A DNA stretch of 64,000 nt from JALXCH01 sp964495805 (GTDB lineage Bacteria; Calditrichota; Calditrichia; RBG-13-44-9), in contig CAZBWV010000019.1 in NCBI GenBank assembly GCA_964495805.1, positions 62,001 through 126,000 on the forward strand, read 5' to 3'. Below, piece after piece: positions 16,873 through 26,310 of this stretch (the first letter of the stretch is position 1; every line of letters begins with the position of its first letter). The notes under the pieces were generated by a model. The model ran no database searches. It was not told the DNA's origin and saw only the letters and a list, made by a program, of their open reading frames with translations. Both the position numbers and the translations under genes were made by a program.

Positions 16873-18945
16873 TTAATCCTTATCCTGAACCAAAATATCA
16901 AAACGGAACTTGCCGGAAACTTCCAGGTAATCATTCCCGCTCACCCATACGGCACCGTTGGTATTTTGAAATTCCATTAAAAACCCAACTCGAAGCGGAT
17001 ACTGTTTAAAGAGTAACAGCTCTTTTTTACTTAACTCCAGGGATATTTCGTTTTCGCTAATTTGCGAAACAAATCCGGTATTGGGATCCACCACGCCCGG
17101 TTTTAAATGAATGGTTTTGACAAATTCCGAATCGGGATTGAAAGCAGTGGTATCGTACAGGTCTTCCCGGGTCATATTGGTGCTTACAAATAGCTTCAAA
17201 GTTCCGCCAAAAGGCAGGTGGTTGGAGACCTTCCCCACAAACAGGGCACGCTGAATGTCCTCACCAACAGCATCGCGAATACTCTGGTCAATATCATCTT
17301 TATTCAGAGTATCCGGATCAAAGCGAATGGGTTCCGGATTTTCGACGGTAATCTTTAGCGGGGTGGAAAAGAGGTAATGGCCTCCAATTTCGTCCCCAAT
17401 GCTTACTGTGGCTACTCCGCTGTAAACCACCTGTCCCTCGCCCCGAATGTCGGTGGGAAAAATGTTCAGGAAATCCGACACCTCCGGGCCATCTAACAAA
17501 ATAATGTTCGAACCGTCCAGCCCGATGTTCTGATTATCCACGTCAATGGAAGCGGAGTCGGTAATGATTCCCGCGTCGTTTCGGTGGTAGCCGGTGAGAG
17601 AAAGGTTTAGCATCATTGAATCGATATTGATCTGATTGTTCAGATCGAACCGTAGGGCGACGTTGTGAAAATAGAAGCCCTGCGGGATGTCCTCGTAGTT
17701 GGCGATGTCGTGTTCTTCAAAGGGATCCAGATGGAGGGTGTCCTGGGCCAGAATTCCCTTGAAATAGGAAAAGGTGATGTCGGTTGTTTGAATGGAGGCA
17801 TCGATTTCATCCCCTACTTTGACGTGGACGAAACCGTTGGATTCTTTCGTTTCCACGTCGAATATCAGGGTCAGGCTATCCAGCGGCTGGCCGGGAGATT
17901 GATGATTCAGAGCACTCATGCCGTCCAGAACAATCGTTTTGGTGGACACATTGCCTGGAGCGATGTAAATGGAATCCTGGTACGGAGAACCAGCAGCAGT
18001 CAGGAAGTCTGGAAGAGTAAAGACCAGTGTCGCTCCCACTGCAATCTGGTTGTTGAATTTAAGATGAAGTTGTCCTTGTTTGATCCGTGCTTCAATGATT
18101 TTATCCTCCTGCTCTATTGCCACATTCCAGGTGTCGGAAAAGAACTGGGGTTCCACTTTGCCAATAATTTCACTTACGGTCAGATTGCGCAGTTTGATGT
18201 CCAGACGGTATCCTGCTGCGTTCAGTAAACTGTCGGTTACCAGCACAGTAGTGTCCCTGGCAATGGGAAGGTAGTATTCCAGTCGCAAAGGCGAGTACAC
18301 CCATTTACTGCTGTTCTGAATGGGGGAACTACCGATTCCAATACCTCCCGGTGGAATAATTTGATTGATGAACACATCGGCAATCTGTTCGTTGGTGGAA
18401 TCGCTGAGAATTTTAATCTCGATACCGTTGGGAGAATAGATGTTGGGTCCCAGCGTAAAAGGGAGATTATTGTGAAAAATCAGCTCAATTTCTCCACTCT
18501 CAACCTTCACCGCACGGAATTCATCGGATTCCACCAGTTTGGGATTCCGTGTCAGGGTAGTTTCTGGCATGAAGACATACTGCCCCACCATCCCGGGTAG
18601 ATAAGGAAGAATCTCTACAATGTTGATATCACCTGTGGTAATATTGTTCAGCGAATCCATGGAAAGCGAATCCAGTGAAAAGGAGGTGGTGGAATCCTGA
18701 CCCGGGAAGGTTAAGTTTTCACCGGTGACGGTGATGGGATCGATATCTCCGGAAATTTCAATGAAAAGGGAATCTCCGTGAGCGACAATGGTGCTGTCGT
18801 TGACCAATTCTTCCTGCATCACCACGCGTTCCGGTGAGAGAGGAACTTCGATAGGAACCACCCAGCGGGGCATTACCGGTTCCTGAATGCTGCATTGCAC
18901 TAAAAAAAATAGACCAACTCCAAGCACCGCTTTAAAAAATTTCAT
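16873..18945 (-). CDS. Large surface or periplasmic lipoprotein, unknown function
   Basis: The 690-residue protein starts MKFFKAVLGVGLFFLVQC, a lipoprotein signal peptide with the lipid-accepting Cys at position 18. The rest is beta-rich and acidic with several similar modules (SLTGYHRNDAGI, VSIGDEIGGHYLFSTPLKITV, KVSNHLPFGGTLKLFVS). Parts recall repeated beta-sandwich domains. I do not recognise a named family. An AAGGA ribosome site precedes the ATG. It leads the operon with an outer-membrane barrel and a GH16 enzyme, so a role in surface polysaccharide handling is an inference from context only. Confidence 0.65.
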   Translation of the reverse strand: MKFFKAVLGVGLFFLVQCSIQEPVMPRWVVPIEVPLSPERVVMQEELVNDSTIVAHGDSLFIEISGDIDPITVTGENLTFPGQDSTTSFSLDSLSMDSLNNITTGDINIVEILPYLPGMVGQYVFMPETTLTRNPKLVESDEFRAVKVESGEIELIFHNNLPFTLGPNIYSPNGIEIKILSDSTNEQIADVFINQIIPPGGIGIGSSPIQNSSKWVYSPLRLEYYLPIARDTTVLVTDSLLNAAGYRLDIKLRNLTVSEIIGKVEPQFFSDTWNVAIEQEDKIIEARIKQGQLHLKFNNQIAVGATLVFTLPDFLTAAGSPYQDSIYIAPGNVSTKTIVLDGMSALNHQSPGQPLDSLTLIFDVETKESNGFVHVKVGDEIDASIQTTDITFSYFKGILAQDTLHLDPFEEHDIANYEDIPQGFYFHNVALRFDLNNQINIDSMMLNLSLTGYHRNDAGIITDSASIDVDNQNIGLDGSNIILLDGPEVSDFLNIFPTDIRGEGQVVYSGVATVSIGDEIGGHYLFSTPLKITVENPEPIRFDPDTLNKDDIDQSIRDAVGEDIQRALFVGKVSNHLPFGGTLKLFVSTNMTREDLYDTTAFNPDSEFVKTIHLKPGVVDPNTGFVSQISENEISLELSKKELLLFKQYPLRVGFLMEFQNTNGAVWVSGNDYLEVSGKFRFDILVQDKD

Positions 18946-18970
18946 TTAAAAATCCTTTTTTCTGACTAAA

Positions 18971-18999
18971 ATTTTACAACAATCGTACCACAAAGTTAA
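18971..18999 (-). promoter_or_regulatory. Sigma70-type promoter of the lipoprotein/barrel/GH16 operon
   Basis: On the minus strand TTAACT (18999-18994), a 17-base spacer and TAAAAT (18976-18971) are followed after about 25 bases by the ATG at 18945. The -35 box matches the consensus at four positions and the -10 box at five. Confidence 0.55.
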
Positions 19000-19264
19000 T
19001 AATCGATGTTTCGCTAACTTTGTTTAGATTAATTTCGGTTCTTTTTTATCACCGTGATGATGGTCAACTGAAGCGTCCGCACCGGGATTGGCAAAAGCTG
19101 CACGATAATACTTCTGTTCGGATTCTTATGAATGTGCTGACTGGTAGAGGCGGAGTAACCGGTTCGAAACTATCCCGTTGTGGTAGAGTATGCTTGGTAA
19201 CCGATGAATAGTTCGTTTGCGGTGGAAAAATAAGCTGGAAATTCGGAAAATGGAAGTAAAAATT

Positions 19265-19299
19265 CCTTCCGCAGAACCTTTTTGAGGTCCTGCGGAAGG
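19265..19299 (-). terminator. Intrinsic terminator of the C25 protease gene
   Basis: A 14-bp stem with one mismatch (CCTTCCGCAGAACC and GGTCCTGCGGAAGG) and a 7-base loop is followed on the minus strand by AATTTTT. It is 16 bases after the protease stop codon. Confidence 0.85.
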
Positions 19300-19315
19300 G
19301 AGAGGCTGAATGGTT

Positions 19316-22300
19316 TTATTTGAGAAAAATCATTTTGCGTACCAGGGTGTGCTTCCGGGTTTTTAATTTATAGATGTAAATTCCGCTGCTCACCGGTACA
19401 CCCTGCAAATTTTTCCCATCCCATTTCAATTTATGCACACCGGCGGATTGAATTCCCCGGTACAGCGTGGTGACCTTTTGTCCCAGCAAATTGTACACCG
19501 AAATTTCCACCTCCTGACGCGAAGGGAGAGCGTAAGTGATCGTGGTGGTGGGATTAAACGGGTTGGGATAATTTTGCCGGAGTTGCAAAGTGGTAATCTG
19601 ATTTTCCGGAGCATCCTCCAGGGCAGTGGTTCCCACAGTCAGGTGTACAGGTACATATACTACCGGTTCGTCCGGATCGTTGCTCTCGATCTGAACACTG
19701 GCGAAAAACTCGCCCACCGGGAAGTTGTGGGTTTTGATCGTCAGGGTCAAATCCAGAGAGCTTTGAGCTGGAATGACCCCCGAGAGGGGTTCAACCGTTA
19801 GCCAGCTGTGCTTGCTAATGAGTACAGCCAGACTATCGTGCAAATAGGGCTGGTTGTAAGCGATGGTTAAACCATCCTGAGCATCCTGGTTCTGAATTCC
19901 CACCGTGTAAGAATGTTCCAAACTATCAAGATTCAGGTACTGGAATACAATGTTACCATTGTCATATAAAACGATTTCGAAAGTATAGGGACCTCCGCCG
20001 GTTACTGTGTAAACATTCTGATACATTACCACAAAACGGTTGCTCTGGTTCTCCACATATACGTGGGAGTCGGAGGTAAAGAGCAGGTCATCCCACAATG
20101 GAGCCAGCAGGTTCCGTGGTGCCAGTACATTTGGGAGCGAGAAGTTGTTGTACGAAACCGAATAGGAGGTAAAGCTTGCCCACCCGTTGGTACAAATCTG
20201 AAGTTGAGCGTAGGTATTTCCGTAGAATGGAAAATCGAATCCGATTGCTTGGGATGAGCTGATGGCGTTGTTACCGGTCAGGTTGAGCTGGGTACCGGTG
20301 GTGCTGATGTCGATCCAGTTAAACGATGGACCGCTGGGTTCATCGCTATCGATCCAGATGTGGCCGAAATTATCGGCTCCGCCACTCCCACGGTGAACCT
20401 GTCCGCTGACCTGAACTGTGAATTGAAGTTCACCCAGTCCATTGTTCTCCAGGTGCAGGGTTCGTACCACTGAATCGGTGACCATGGCATACACCGGGAT
20501 GCTATCGGGGTAAGAAATATCCGGAGCATAGACACCTGTTCCGGTTACTTTCAGGGTGTCCACAAGACTCATGACATCGGAACTGAAAATCAGTAATGTT
20601 CCTGAGTAGGTCTGGGTGGTGTCCGGAGTGAAATGAATTTGCAGGGTTCCCTGGCTCATTGGCGGAATGGTCAGATTCCCGGGCATTACGGTGAACTGTG
20701 CCATATTCGAAACAACCTGATGAATGAACAGAGTGTCCGGTCCGCTGTTGGAGATCTGAAGCACCTGCGAACTGGTGGCGTTCAGATAGGTAGGTGGAAA
20801 AGTCAAGGAATCAGCACCCAGAGCCATGTGTGCTCCCTCATGAACGGTAAAAAAGCGCTGGTGCACCCAGTTGTTGCTGTCGCCGGAAGCAATGGTTACC
20901 GTCAGGGATGCCTGATGAAGATGCGGACAGTTAGGGGAAATGGAAATCTGAAATCCGCTGCTCATCACGCTATCGCCCGGTTGGATGGCCTGGAGCGAAA
21001 GGGTAGAATCCTGAATGGTCAGGAAGGAATCGCTGCTGGAAATGGTTATCTGCAGAGTATCGGTGGGATCTACCCCGATGTTTTCCAGCAACAATCCAAA
21101 GGAAAGTGTTTCACCTGCTTCGGCGACACCATTGCTGTTTCCGGAAGTATCCACCACGGAGAGGTCTCGAACCATTACGTATGGTCCCTGAGGGGGTAAA
21201 ATGCTGATGGATTGTTGAACGGGAATCAGGTTATGCCCGGTAACAGTAATTAAACCTTGCACAGGTTGGGCAACACCATGGTTTACGGTGATCTCGCCAT
21301 TGGCATCGGTATAACCCCGAATCACATGTCCCAGGGTATCCCAGTAACAGACCAGAGCCCCGGCTACTGGACCCTGAGCATTGGTGACCTGAACGGTGAA
21401 CGGAATATTGAAGAATGCCGCCGGGGGTGCTGTAACGGTAATGGCCTCCGGGGTGCGCGTCCACACCTCCAGTTCCGGTTCCCCCACTAACAGGGATTGA
21501 TGCATGGTGGCTGAGCAATTCGAACCGTAGGACTGGTACATGTGCAGTCGTCCGAAGTCAACGATGTTTCCGAACGCCGTGATGGTGTCCGATAAAATGG
21601 CGCGTACCATACCGCGAGCCAGTGTATCCGGCGGATACGCTGCGCAGCTTTCGGTAAAAGCCATGATGCCCACCGAGCCGTTGTTTTCGCTATGTTTTAG
21701 CCAAACTTCGGCAAAACAATCGCTGGGGTCATCCAGATCGGCATTGTTGCATGCCACACTGGAGATTACCGGTTGCATTTCGCCGTTGCTGAGTTGCGTG
21801 ACGTTGGTGGTACTAAATCCGGTGGTTGACCAGCCCTGGGGATATCCGTGGCCGATATAGTAGATGTAGCTCACCCCATTATTCACTGCGGACATCACGT
21901 TGGCAACCGTTGCATTCCCAAGATCGTCTCCCAGATGGTGGACCGGATTGTAACCATAGTTGGTGAAGTGGCTGGTGGCCCATTGCCCGGCAATGGGATC
22001 CTGAAAATCGTTACTGTTAATTACCAGTGCGGAATGGAACCAGTTAGGATCGGTCAGGTAAGGCGTTTTTTCGTAACGGATCAGTTTGGTAAATACCCTT
22101 TCCGCTTCAGTGGTGGTTTTTACCGAAATGCGCCCGCCGGAAATATCCGGCAGAATGTCATTTCCTACCAGCAGGTAGTACGGCAAGTCCGTTTTACTCC
22201 CTGCAACATCGAACCAGGGAACAAACTCCACGTCACCCACAAGGAGCAGGTAATCGGGTTTATCGGCAGCATTGTCGTAATAGCTCTGGATAAAAGATTT

Positions 22301-23149
22301 AATCTGGTTTGCGGTGGGAGAGGGCGCAATGTCGGTGAGTTTGATGACAGTTGTTTGCACGCCTTTCTGATTTTTCCATCGCGCAAATGGGAGCACCTGA
22401 TTGTAGAAGTTGTCGTAAGTGATAATCAGCATATTGGGGAGTCCCTGAATCCCAAAGGTTTTCTCCTGCCGAATTTGCGAATAATTCAAAATAAAGTTCT
22501 GGTACAGCGGACGGAAGGCGGGGGATTCTTCCGCCTTGTTTCCGGAGAGTTCATTGACTCCGGTATGACCGGAGCGAACAATCTCCACCACCATTTCGCT
22601 GGCTACCCGAATTTTATGTTCGGCGGGATTAAACTGTATCGGCTGAAACACCACCGGAAGTACCCGGTAGTCGCGCAGAATGGCCGGATCTTCCAGGCGG
22701 ACATGACTGGCGGGATACCAGCTGTTCTGTTGGTACACCTCGTGGTTAAATTTCCAGGGAAGTTGTTCCTGTTCGCGGGTCGGTTGGGGTTGAGCGGGGT
22801 ACACATAGATGTCAGAGAATTCCCGGTATTGAACCGAAAGAAGCCGTGCCTGATAACTCCCGGTAGGGGTAATCCCAATCAGTTCCACACGCTGGGGTAG
22901 CTCTGGATATCCCTCCCGTACACTGTTGCCCATTTGGGATATCACAATTTTATGGAAGGTGGTTCCATCGTGAACAATTTCCGATTTTTCGAAACCGAAA
23001 ACAGTTACCCGAACCACGGTTTTTTCCGGAGTACTCTCAATTATAGAAGTCTGAAATCCCTGCCCGTTAGGCTGAATGGGAATATACTCTCCGGCGCTGA
23101 GCAAGCGGAGAATGAGCAAAACAACCAAAATCAATCCTGCTTTTTTCAT
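19316..23149 (-). CDS. Gingipain-type C25 cysteine protease with sorting domain
   Basis: The 1277-residue secreted protein has, in order, a signal peptide (1-19), a C25 propeptide (about 20-220), and the C25 catalytic domain (about 230-560) with VGDVEFVP, GGRISV, the catalytic His434 in YIGHG and Cys467 in SSVACNNAD. An Ig-like domain, a choice-of-anchor-D/ASPM-like module (about 790-890) and a beta-rich module with FPFYGNTYAQL (about 930-1090) follow. The final sorting domain has NYPNPFNPTTTITYALP, then VYNLLGQKV and SSGIYIYKL, ending MIFLK. C25 enzymes cleave after Arg or Lys. Specificity here is not deduced. AGGAGA precedes the ATG. Confidence 0.9.
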   Translation of the reverse strand: MKKAGLILVVLLILRLLSAGEYIPIQPNGQGFQTSIIESTPEKTVVRVTVFGFEKSEIVHDGTTFHKIVISQMGNSVREGYPELPQRVELIGITPTGSYQARLLSVQYREFSDIYVYPAQPQPTREQEQLPWKFNHEVYQQNSWYPASHVRLEDPAILRDYRVLPVVFQPIQFNPAEHKIRVASEMVVEIVRSGHTGVNELSGNKAEESPAFRPLYQNFILNYSQIRQEKTFGIQGLPNMLIITYDNFYNQVLPFARWKNQKGVQTTVIKLTDIAPSPTANQIKSFIQSYYDNAADKPDYLLLVGDVEFVPWFDVAGSKTDLPYYLLVGNDILPDISGGRISVKTTTEAERVFTKLIRYEKTPYLTDPNWFHSALVINSNDFQDPIAGQWATSHFTNYGYNPVHHLGDDLGNATVANVMSAVNNGVSYIYYIGHGYPQGWSTTGFSTTNVTQLSNGEMQPVISSVACNNADLDDPSDCFAEVWLKHSENNGSVGIMAFTESCAAYPPDTLARGMVRAILSDTITAFGNIVDFGRLHMYQSYGSNCSATMHQSLLVGEPELEVWTRTPEAITVTAPPAAFFNIPFTVQVTNAQGPVAGALVCYWDTLGHVIRGYTDANGEITVNHGVAQPVQGLITVTGHNLIPVQQSISILPPQGPYVMVRDLSVVDTSGNSNGVAEAGETLSFGLLLENIGVDPTDTLQITISSSDSFLTIQDSTLSLQAIQPGDSVMSSGFQISISPNCPHLHQASLTVTIASGDSNNWVHQRFFTVHEGAHMALGADSLTFPPTYLNATSSQVLQISNSGPDTLFIHQVVSNMAQFTVMPGNLTIPPMSQGTLQIHFTPDTTQTYSGTLLIFSSDVMSLVDTLKVTGTGVYAPDISYPDSIPVYAMVTDSVVRTLHLENNGLGELQFTVQVSGQVHRGSGGADNFGHIWIDSDEPSGPSFNWIDISTTGTQLNLTGNNAISSSQAIGFDFPFYGNTYAQLQICTNGWASFTSYSVSYNNFSLPNVLAPRNLLAPLWDDLLFTSDSHVYVENQSNRFVVMYQNVYTVTGGGPYTFEIVLYDNGNIVFQYLNLDSLEHSYTVGIQNQDAQDGLTIAYNQPYLHDSLAVLISKHSWLTVEPLSGVIPAQSSLDLTLTIKTHNFPVGEFFASVQIESNDPDEPVVYVPVHLTVGTTALEDAPENQITTLQLRQNYPNPFNPTTTITYALPSRQEVEISVYNLLGQKVTTLYRGIQSAGVHKLKWDGKNLQGVPVSSGIYIYKLKTRKHTLVRKMIFLK

Positions 23150-23256
23150 AAACCGATTCTCCTTTTATTTATTAAAATAGGACAAATGGTGGTTCTTAAC
23201 TTATCTTAGTTGTAATACGGTTGATTGGTAAAAAAACCTATGCCAGTCCGTTGGAT

Positions 23257-24102
23257 TCAGGCAAATGGATGTTCCAGTTCGCTGGAAATGAAACGCTTGA
23301 TTTCCTGATAGACCTGTTCTTTTTCCACATCGATGCTGATAACGTGGTAGGAGTGTTCCAGGGTAACTTTTCGCTTTCGCGAGGAGGCAATGTGCTGGTA
23401 AATGTAGTCCAGATTTTCGTAGCTTACCGTGCGGTCCTTTCGGGAATGGATGAGTAATGCCGGTGCGGTAACTTCCATCAAATCCAACCGAACATGGTGG
23501 AGCAGAGCAAGTAATTGGTCCACACTTTTAACAGGATATTTGGGATATGAGGGTATCTGCTGTTTCAGTTCTTTGTTTCGGATGTCGGGACCTTTTGATT
23601 TGTGCTGGTACCTGAGGAGATGGCGAGCTATGGGAAGCAAGCGCAGCCGCCAGTCTTTCAGGAAAACGGCTCCGGCCAGGGTAATGACTCCCTCCACCGG
23701 ATGATGAGAAGCCAGATGCAGTGCCAGCGCACCACCCATACTCTGGCCGCATACAAAAATTCGGGAACATTGTTTCTTCAGCTTGAAATAAGTTTCCCGC
23801 ACGTGGGCATACCAGTCCAACCAGGTAATATGTAATAAATCCCGGGGATGGGTACCGTGCCCGGGAAGCAACGGTACGGAAACAGTCAGGTTTAGCTCTC
23901 GATGCAGTCGCTCAGCAATTTCCCGCCCTTCGTAAGGTGCACCGGTAAATCCGTGAATAAACAGAAACCCGTCCCGATTTCCTTTGCGAAAAAAGGGTTC
24001 TGCACCAGGAAGAACAGGAGAGGCACCAGGTTGTTCGAAATGATTGCGGGTCATATCAACATCGTTTCGATTTATAGATGATTTCTCGGATTCGATCTCC
24101 AA
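23257..24102 (-). CDS. Alpha/beta hydrolase, carboxylesterase/monoacylglycerol lipase type
   Basis: The protein is 281 residues if the TTG at 24102 is used, or 265 from the ATG at 24054. Neither has a good ribosome site. The fold is an Est30-like alpha/beta hydrolase: oxyanion loop FIHGFTGAP, LLPGHGTHPRDL, nucleophile elbow GQSMGG (Ser121 in the longer form), Asp in HSRKDRTV and His in EHSYHVIS. It should hydrolyse short- or medium-chain esters or monoacylglycerols in the cytoplasm. No signal peptide is visible. It lies upstream of the protease on the same strand with a 107-base gap, so linkage is uncertain. Confidence 0.85.
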   Translation of the reverse strand: MEIESEKSSINRNDVDMTRNHFEQPGASPVLPGAEPFFRKGNRDGFLFIHGFTGAPYEGREIAERLHRELNLTVSVPLLPGHGTHPRDLLHITWLDWYAHVRETYFKLKKQCSRIFVCGQSMGGALALHLASHHPVEGVITLAGAVFLKDWRLRLLPIARHLLRYQHKSKGPDIRNKELKQQIPSYPKYPVKSVDQLLALLHHVRLDLMEVTAPALLIHSRKDRTVSYENLDYIYQHIASSRKRKVTLEHSYHVISIDVEKEQVYQEIKRFISSELEHPFA

Positions 24103-24465
24103 ATCCGGTAATGGGATCGAATGAAATGTTTCAATCGTTCACTAAATGGTGAATCTAATAAATAAAATACCATTGAGCAAAAGGAAAGCAGAATCCCCGG
24201 TAAGTGGAGATGCAGTAAAAATTCCACCTAATTTGTTGTAAAAAAACAGATTACCCAAAATTTCACTTTAGATATTTTGATTTTGGTCGATGATATAGCG
24301 TCTGTAATATCATCTGGAACATGAAATGGGTTCGGAGGAAGCGGAAGGTTTTGCCGAATCCAGCGGAAGGGGGATGAAACACGAGAGTCTTTTTTGTTCA
24401 CTCCGTCGGGGGTGATTCAACCCCCGGGCATTCAAGCATTAAAGAAAAACAGCAGGTAAGCGTCG
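24103..24465. other. Divergent intergenic region upstream of exopolysaccharide module A
   Basis: This 363-base region separates the esterase from the response regulator. It contains a strong hairpin CGGGGGT/ACCCCCG (24407-24413 and 24420-24426) with a 6-base loop, 40 bases before the TTG start and without a T-run, so it would lie in the mRNA leader. I find no convincing gene. A -10-like GATATAG near 24292 is too weak to call. Confidence 0.5.
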
Positions 24466-25215
24466 TTGAACAATCTGATTTCCGAATTAAAATTAGACAA
24501 TCAGCAGGAATTTGAAAAACGGCTGTCCTTTTATCGCGATCAGGAATTACCGGAACTTCGCGATAAGCTGGAACATTTGCTGTTGTCCTTATCCAGAAAA
24601 TATGATGAAACACCGCTCACGTTGAAAGATGTTAAATCTTTGCAGGATCCGGTGTACAAATTCTGGGAACAGCAGCGTTGCGGAGAGAGTTTGCAAACCT
24701 GTATCACTGAACGGTGCCGCGAAAAACATCCCCATTGCTTTGCTAAAAAAATGAAACAGCAGATTCGACGTCTCCAGGAACTCATCGCTCCCTACATCGA
24801 AAATTCGCAGTTGAGCAAACCGGAAGGTCCCCGGCGAAAAGCCAGAATTTTGGTGATCGACGACGATGTGTTTCAGATAAAACTGCTCAAATACAAATTA
24901 GTCAAGGATGACTATCAGGTGGCCACAGCGTTGAATGGATTGGACGGGTTAAAACTGCTGGAGAAAGAAAAGTTTGATCTGATTGTGTGCGATCTGATGA
25001 TGCCGGGCATGGATGGATTTCTGTTTCTGCAAAAAGTGCGTGAAAATGAAAAAACGCGGGATATTCCCTTTATTTTTCTCACTGCCATGAAGAATGAGCA
25101 GAACATTGTAAAAGGGCTGGAGCTGGGTGCGGATGACTATTTAACCAAACCGTTTAGCCCCAGCGAGTTGAGCACGCGAATTAAGATGTTGTTGAAAAAA
25201 AGGAATTCCCACTGA
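24466..25215 (+). CDS. Response regulator with N-terminal four-Cys domain
   Basis: The 249-residue protein has a C-terminal CheY-like receiver (about 126-249): acidic IDDD at 131-134, phospho-acceptor D176 in LIVCDLMMPGMDG, switch Thr206 and Lys228 in YLTKPF. There is no DNA-binding or enzymatic output domain. The N-terminal ~120 residues are helical and carry four cysteines at 72, 79, 84 and 91 (C-x6-C-x4-C-x6-C), which could bind a metal or Fe-S cluster. The start is TTG at 24466; an in-frame TAA nine bases upstream excludes a longer form. Its stop overlaps the next gene (TGATG), so it probably regulates module A by protein contact. Confidence 0.8.
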   Translation: MNNLISELKLDNQQEFEKRLSFYRDQELPELRDKLEHLLLSLSRKYDETPLTLKDVKSLQDPVYKFWEQQRCGESLQTCITERCREKHPHCFAKKMKQQIRRLQELIAPYIENSQLSKPEGPRRKARILVIDDDVFQIKLLKYKLVKDDYQVATALNGLDGLKLLEKEKFDLIVCDLMMPGMDGFLFLQKVRENEKTRDIPFIFLTAMKNEQNIVKGLELGADDYLTKPFSPSELSTRIKMLLKKRNSH

Positions 25216-26300
25216 TGCCCGAATTTGTGTACCAGTATCGGCCACTGTTGATTGTTGTGTATCTTCTGGGGGTCTTCAGTCTTCTTTCGATCCTGTTTAT
25301 TTTGAGCACCATTTTGGTGCGAATTTACCATATTTACAGCTACCGACGTCAGGAGCGGTTGCAGGAGCGTTTTACGCAAATTTTGTTCGATTTTCTGGAG
25401 AATCCCCGTTCCCGCAGGCCCGTGCGGGAGATTCGCACTTCCCGCGAAAAAGAAGATTTTTTCAAATTCTGTCTGCACTATCTGGAAATACTGAAGGGCA
25501 CCGATCACCAGAAGATTCTGGATTTACTCGTGTTATTGGATATTCCCATTCATCTAATCCAGAATCTTCGTCACCACAACCGCTGGCGGCGGGCCTATGC
25601 CGCTTATTTTTTAGGAGAACTGCGCTTTCAACCGGCCATGGATGCTCTGCGCAAAGCCATGTCCGACAAATTTTATCTGGTTCAGTTTTATGCCACCAAA
25701 AGCATTATTCAAATTCAGGACCAGACCTACCTGCGCGAAGCCATTTTGAAACTGTTCCGCATTCCCGACCTCTCTTCCTATCAAATAAAAGAAGCGTTAA
25801 TTGAGCTCTCGGAAGAGAATATGGAGCTTGCACGGGAGATTTTTCGGAACGAAGAACTGGATGAAGACCAGAAGAAAATTTTTGTGGATCTGTTTGCCTA
25901 TCGCCGGTACCAGCCTGCTGCGGAAGATATTCTGCTAACCCTGGTGGATACCACCCACCGGGAGTTAAAAATTGCCTGTATTCGGGCACTGGGATTGCTC
26001 AATTACACACCGGCTATCGAGTTTTTACACACTTTGCTGAAAGAAGAAGATTGGGTGGTAAAAAGTCAGGTATATCGAGCACTGGGGCGTATTGGCGACC
26101 TGGGCTCGCTCTCGGAATTCCTGGATTCTATTAAATCGCCCAACTTCTGGATCCGTTACAATGCCGCACTGGCCCTGTACGATTTGGGCAGTGTGGGAAT
26201 TAATTATCTTAAAAAAATCTTTTCCGATCTGGACCACCCGGGCCACGAAATTGCCGAGCAGATTTTGGTGGAAAAGAAAGTCTTGATAGGGGAAAAGTAG
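25215..26300 (+). CDS. Membrane-anchored HEAT-repeat protein
   Basis: The 361-residue protein has one N-terminal transmembrane segment (about 10-36), a basic juxtamembrane stretch and then about six HEAT/PBS-type helical repeats (RWRRAYAAYFLGELRFQPAMDA, ELKIACIRALGLLNYTPA, WVVKSQVYRALGRIGDLGSL, FWIRYNAALALYDLGSVG). Such scaffolds bind proteins. No catalytic residues are apparent. It overlaps the response regulator by one base and lies 10 bases before the GT2 synthase. That order suggests a cytoplasmic adaptor between the receiver protein and the synthase, an inference from context only. Confidence 0.8.
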   Translation: MPEFVYQYRPLLIVVYLLGVFSLLSILFILSTILVRIYHIYSYRRQERLQERFTQILFDFLENPRSRRPVREIRTSREKEDFFKFCLHYLEILKGTDHQKILDLLVLLDIPIHLIQNLRHHNRWRRAYAAYFLGELRFQPAMDALRKAMSDKFYLVQFYATKSIIQIQDQTYLREAILKLFRIPDLSSYQIKEALIELSEENMELAREIFRNEELDEDQKKIFVDLFAYRRYQPAAEDILLTLVDTTHRELKIACIRALGLLNYTPAIEFLHTLLKEEDWVVKSQVYRALGRIGDLGSLSEFLDSIKSPNFWIRYNAALALYDLGSVGINYLKKIFSDLDHPGHEIAEQILVEKKVLIGEK

Positions 26301-26310
26301 GAGTGCCGCA

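Larger units (their letters stand above)
18946..19315. other. Intergenic region with promoter and terminator
   Basis: The 370 bases hold a promoter for the lipoprotein operon at the left (18971-18999) and the protease terminator at the right (19265-19299). The middle has no convincing gene. A plus-strand frame at 19020-19211 lacks a ribosome site. A GGTTCGAAAC string near 19155 looks like a tRNA T-loop, but no cloverleaf can be built around it. Confidence 0.6.

Noticed and set aside
19150..19170. tRNA-like T-loop GGTTCGAAAC
   Set aside because: No acceptor or anticodon stem can be folded around it.
21848..22900. A 350-codon plus-strand frame
   Set aside because: It lies antisense inside the C25 protease, whose reading is clearly supported by catalytic motifs.
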